Source: Alphaproteobacteria bacterium | GTDB lineage: Bacteria; Pseudomonadota; Alphaproteobacteria; JACAEB01 | DNA: 32,437 nucleotides | Direction: 5' to 3' | NCBI GenBank assembly: GCA_013389075.1 | Contig: JACAEB010000165.1 | Location: 1 to 32,437 of the forward strand | Part shown: positions 28,700 through 32,437 of the stretch, one piece after another | Layout: every line of letters begins with the position of its first letter | How positions within the stretch are numbered: position 1 is the first letter of the stretch | Translations under genes and position numbers: made by a program | Notes under the pieces: generated by a model | The model's input: only the letters and a program-made list of their open reading frames with translations | Database searches by the model: none | What the model was told of the DNA's origin: nothing

Positions 28700-28966
28700 T
28701 TACTGGGCTTGTTGCTGCTGCTGACGCTCACGCGCCTTGGCGAGGAATTCCTTGCAGCCGTCCGAGAACTTCTCGGCATTCTCCTGGATGCAGGCGCGCA
28801 TTTCCGGGCCGCGCTCCTTGCCGGCGCAATGCGCCTGGATGTCGGCGCCGCAGGCCTCCATCATCGCGGCGCCGCCGCCGCCACCACCGGCGGGCTGGGC
28901 GAAAGCCGCGACCGGCGAGAGGGCGAGGCCGGCGGCGAAAACGAGGGCAAGACTCTTCATGTTCAT
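28700..28966 (-). CDS. Small secreted cysteine-rich repeat protein
   Basis: This 88-aa product has a signal peptide (MKSLALVFAAGLALSPVAAFA, cleavage near residue 23). A glycine-rich linker and one cysteine-rich repeat follow, with Cys39, 47, 59 and 71, in the pattern CGADIQAHC then ACIQENAEKFSDGC. This fits the Cys-rich GLG1-type repeat found in small periplasmic proteins of proteobacteria. It ends with a glutamine run (RQQQQQAQ). The ATG at 28966 follows GGAG by five bases; another ATG is two codons later. It is convergent with the protease, with four bases between stops. Function is unknown. Confidence 0.85.
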   Translation of the reverse strand: MNMKSLALVFAAGLALSPVAAFAQPAGGGGGGAAMMEACGADIQAHCAGKERGPEMRACIQENAEKFSDGCKEFLAKARERQQQQQAQ

Positions 28967-29207
28967 CAAGGCTCCATGTTGGCCCGGCCATCCGGCAGGG
29001 CGTGCTTCTTGGGAAGGTGCCTCCCCGATGCATTTTAACGAAGGCGCCGGCTGCTCCCGTCGCTTGCCGTCCCGGATGAAGACGATTTTAGCCAAAGGTC
29101 GAGCCATGAAGGCCGTCTCCCACGGGGGCGGACCGATCCGAGCGGGGTCCGGCCCATGATCTGTCGGCTCCGCCGTCTGAACGGGAGCTGAACGGCGCGC
29201 TGGAGGT

Positions 29208-29230
29208 GTGCAGTGCACTATTGCTAGACT
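29208..29230 (+). promoter_or_regulatory. Inverted repeat and possible -10 upstream of the acetoacetyl-CoA synthetase gene
   Basis: GTGCA-G-TGCAC (29208-29218) precedes TAGACT (29225-29230), a possible -10, with 34 bases to the ATG. No -35 is clear. The palindrome may be an operator. The rest of the 298-base divergent region (28967-29264) holds nothing else I can support. Confidence 0.35.
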
Positions 29231-29264
29231 CGCGCTCTGATCAGCCGTCACACGGGGAGCCGCA

Positions 29265-31217
<1,953 letters not shown>

Positions 31218-31238
31218 GCCAGCAAGGAGAGAAGACGC

Positions 31239-31844
31239 ATGATGATCGACTGGGGCCAATGGGGCCTTTGGCTTCTCGCCGTGCTCGTGCTCGGCCTTGC
31301 GCTCGGCGGCGCCGATGCCTGGCGCAAGCTGCGCCCCAAGGGGCAGGGCGCGGCCATGGACGAGATCCGGAACGGGCAGTGGACGACATCGCTCGTCACG
31401 GGCAGCAAGGCGGCCGACAATCTCAGCCGCGCCCGCATCGCCATCTACGGGCTCCTCGCCCTCGACCGCAAGGAAACCGTCTACTACATGACGGGGACGG
31501 ACGATCGGGGCGAGCCGCTGACCTCGGACCGCGACTATGTGATCGAGGGGCAGCCCCTGCGCGCGCGCTGGTGGTCGATCACGCCCTATGACATGGAGAT
31601 GTTCCTCATCGACAATGAGGAGAAGCGCTCCTCCTTCCATATGGACAATATCGAATACGAGCCGGACGGGCGGTTCCGCATTCTGCTGTCGGGCCGCCGT
31701 CAGGCCCGCAACTGGCTGCCCACGGGCAAGGCCGGGCCCTTCTGTCTCACGCTGCGTCTCTACAATCCGGACATGGACTATGTGAACCGGCCCGGGCAGG
31801 TGGTGCTGCCCGTCGTCCGCCGGATCGAGGGAGACGCCGCATGA
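31239..31844 (+). CDS. DUF1214-type membrane-anchored protein
   Basis: This 201-aa protein has one N-terminal membrane segment (LWLLAVLVLGLALGGADAW) and then a soluble domain that resembles DUF1214. The pattern includes NLSRARIAIYGLLALDRKETVYY, WWSITPYDMEMFLIDNEEKRSSF and FCLTLRLYNPDM. The WS(I/L)T-Y and TLRLYNP-type stretches are characteristic of the family. Function is unknown. AGGAG lies about nine bases upstream of the first ATG, and a second ATG follows at once. Its stop overlaps the next gene's ATG by four bases. It may be co-transcribed with the synthetase gene. Confidence 0.78.
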   Translation: MMIDWGQWGLWLLAVLVLGLALGGADAWRKLRPKGQGAAMDEIRNGQWTTSLVTGSKAADNLSRARIAIYGLLALDRKETVYYMTGTDDRGEPLTSDRDYVIEGQPLRARWWSITPYDMEMFLIDNEEKRSSFHMDNIEYEPDGRFRILLSGRRQARNWLPTGKAGPFCLTLRLYNPDMDYVNRPGQVVLPVVRRIEGDAA

Positions 31845-32380
31845 GCCTCACGCTGATCCTTCTGGGCATCCTCGCCGCGCTCGCGCTCGCCTATATGGTT
31901 TCCTGGCTGATCGTCTGGGCCGCGCCCTATTACTGCATGCACGCCGTCGAGAAGCGTTGGCTGCCGCTCTTCGGCGGCTGGAACAAGCTCGGTCACGCGG
32001 GCAGGCCCTCGCCGCGCCGGCGCACCATCGTCCAGCCCAATCCCGACGTGTTCAATTCCACCTGCTGCTACGATCTGTCGGGCGGCGCCATCCGCTTCAA
32101 GGGTCCGCTGCCGGAGGATTACTGGTCGCTGAGCCTCTTTGCTCAGAACTCGGACAATTACTTCGCGGTGAACGATTCGGAGATCGACGGCCGCTTCTTC
32201 GACATCGTGGTCCATCGCGAGGGCCAGCGCCCGCCCGAGGGCGCGCTCAAGGGCGCGACCCATGTCGTGGCCTCGCCCACCACGAAGGGCGTGATGCTGG
32301 TCCGCATGTTCGTGCGCGACCGGGGCGCGGGCAGCAAGCTCAAGGAGGCTCAGGACCTCATGGTCTGCGAGCCGGTGTGA
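31841..32380 (+). CDS. DUF1254-type membrane-anchored protein
   Basis: This 179-aa protein has an N-terminal membrane segment (LILLGILAALALAYMVSWLIVW) followed by a DUF1254-like soluble region. It has FGGWNKLGHAGRPSPRRRTIVQPNPDVFNSTCCYDLSGG. The family feature is the early run with NPDVFNSTCCYDLSGG, which in full proteins leads into a DUF1214 half. Here the two domains are separate genes, with DUF1214 first. The start overlaps the previous stop (ATGA), indicating translational coupling. Function is unknown. Confidence 0.75.
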   Translation: MSLTLILLGILAALALAYMVSWLIVWAAPYYCMHAVEKRWLPLFGGWNKLGHAGRPSPRRRTIVQPNPDVFNSTCCYDLSGGAIRFKGPLPEDYWSLSLFAQNSDNYFAVNDSEIDGRFFDIVVHREGQRPPEGALKGATHVVASPTTKGVMLVRMFVRDRGAGSKLKEAQDLMVCEPV

Positions 32381-32394
32381 GCGGGCGTCCCCGC
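32381..32394 (+). terminator. Hairpin just past the DUF1254 stop
   Basis: GCGGG-CGTC-CCCGC begins at the base after the TGA. It has no T-run. It may work with the following GC-rich palindrome (32407-32437) as the operon end. Confidence 0.45.
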
Positions 32395-32406
32395 CTTGCC
32401 GCCTGG

Positions 32407-32437
32407 GTCGCCACGGGCCTTCGGCCCTCGCGATGAC
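32407..32437. repeat. Possible dispersed palindromic repeat at window edge
   Basis: A core GGGCC-TTC-GGCCC (32415-32427) lies inside an imperfect palindrome bounded by GTC and GAC. The outer sequence CTCGCGATGAC resembles short palindromic elements common between genes in alphaproteobacteria. The window ends here, so the unit may be cut. No second copy was found in this window. Confidence 0.4.

Noticed and set aside
27597-28966. Integrated element at the tRNA-Leu gene
   Set aside because: I found no integrase and no direct repeat of the full tRNA 3' end downstream, and the adjacent genes look native.

Overview
The window is a chromosomal segment from a high-GC alphaproteobacterium; I cannot fix the order or genus. 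Several features point to this class: a CckA-type hybrid histidine kinase, an F1-ATPase zeta-type inhibitor (DUF1476 family), a PAS_5-type protein, TTAA-type CtrA-like sites, and purine genes arranged purC-purS-purQ-purL followed by bolA and a CGFS glutaredoxin. Nearly all of the window is compact housekeeping sequence. I see no transposase, integrase, phage module, CRISPR array, restriction system or toxin-antitoxin pair.

Layout. (1) 1-4790 holds flagellar basal body and type III export genes: fliO-fliP leftward, and flgB-flgC-fliE-fliQ-fliR-flhB rightward from a shared divergent region. (2) 4895-8954 holds an exported VOC/glyoxalase-fold protein, cckA, and recA with a recognisable promoter carrying a LexA-like element. 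(3) 9140-13117 holds alaS and icd, which converge on a shared hairpin. (4) 13312-14874 holds a TrmJ-like RNA methyltransferase and rpsD. rpsD has a strong sigma-70 promoter and a structured leader. (5) 15065-19700, leftward, is the operon purC-purS-purQ-purL-bolA-grxD. (6) 19935-22580 holds the zeta inhibitor gene, a PAS_5-type gene, purB interrupted by one in-frame amber codon, and a PilZ gene. (7) 22734-24957 is pta-ackA, ending in a heptanucleotide repeat. (8) 24996-27474 holds map-radC leftward and a stand-alone CinA/MoaB-like gene rightward. (9) 27597-28966 holds tRNA-Leu(UAA), a YnfA-family membrane protein, a secreted trypsin-like protease that probably starts at TTG inside ynfA, and a small secreted cysteine-rich protein. 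(10) 29265-32380 holds acetoacetyl-CoA synthetase and an overlapping DUF1214/DUF1254 pair. The window ends in hairpins that look like a dispersed palindromic repeat.

How the genes relate. The flagellar genes encode most of the export gate and the proximal rod. cckA lies next to them, and in related bacteria CckA controls CtrA, which drives flagellar genes. PurC, PurS, PurQ and PurL form the middle of purine synthesis, and PurB would act directly after PurC and again in AMP synthesis. BolA and GrxD are a known iron-sulfur partner pair. Pta-AckA and acetoacetyl-CoA synthetase bear on acetyl-CoA, acetate and ketone-body or polyhydroxybutyrate metabolism.

I found no clear undescribed system. The most consequential observation is the otherwise full-length purB carrying a single TAG at codon 84. 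Next come the tRNA-ynfA-protease cluster, with its unusual start and overlaps, and a tRNA-end-like inverted repeat just upstream of it.
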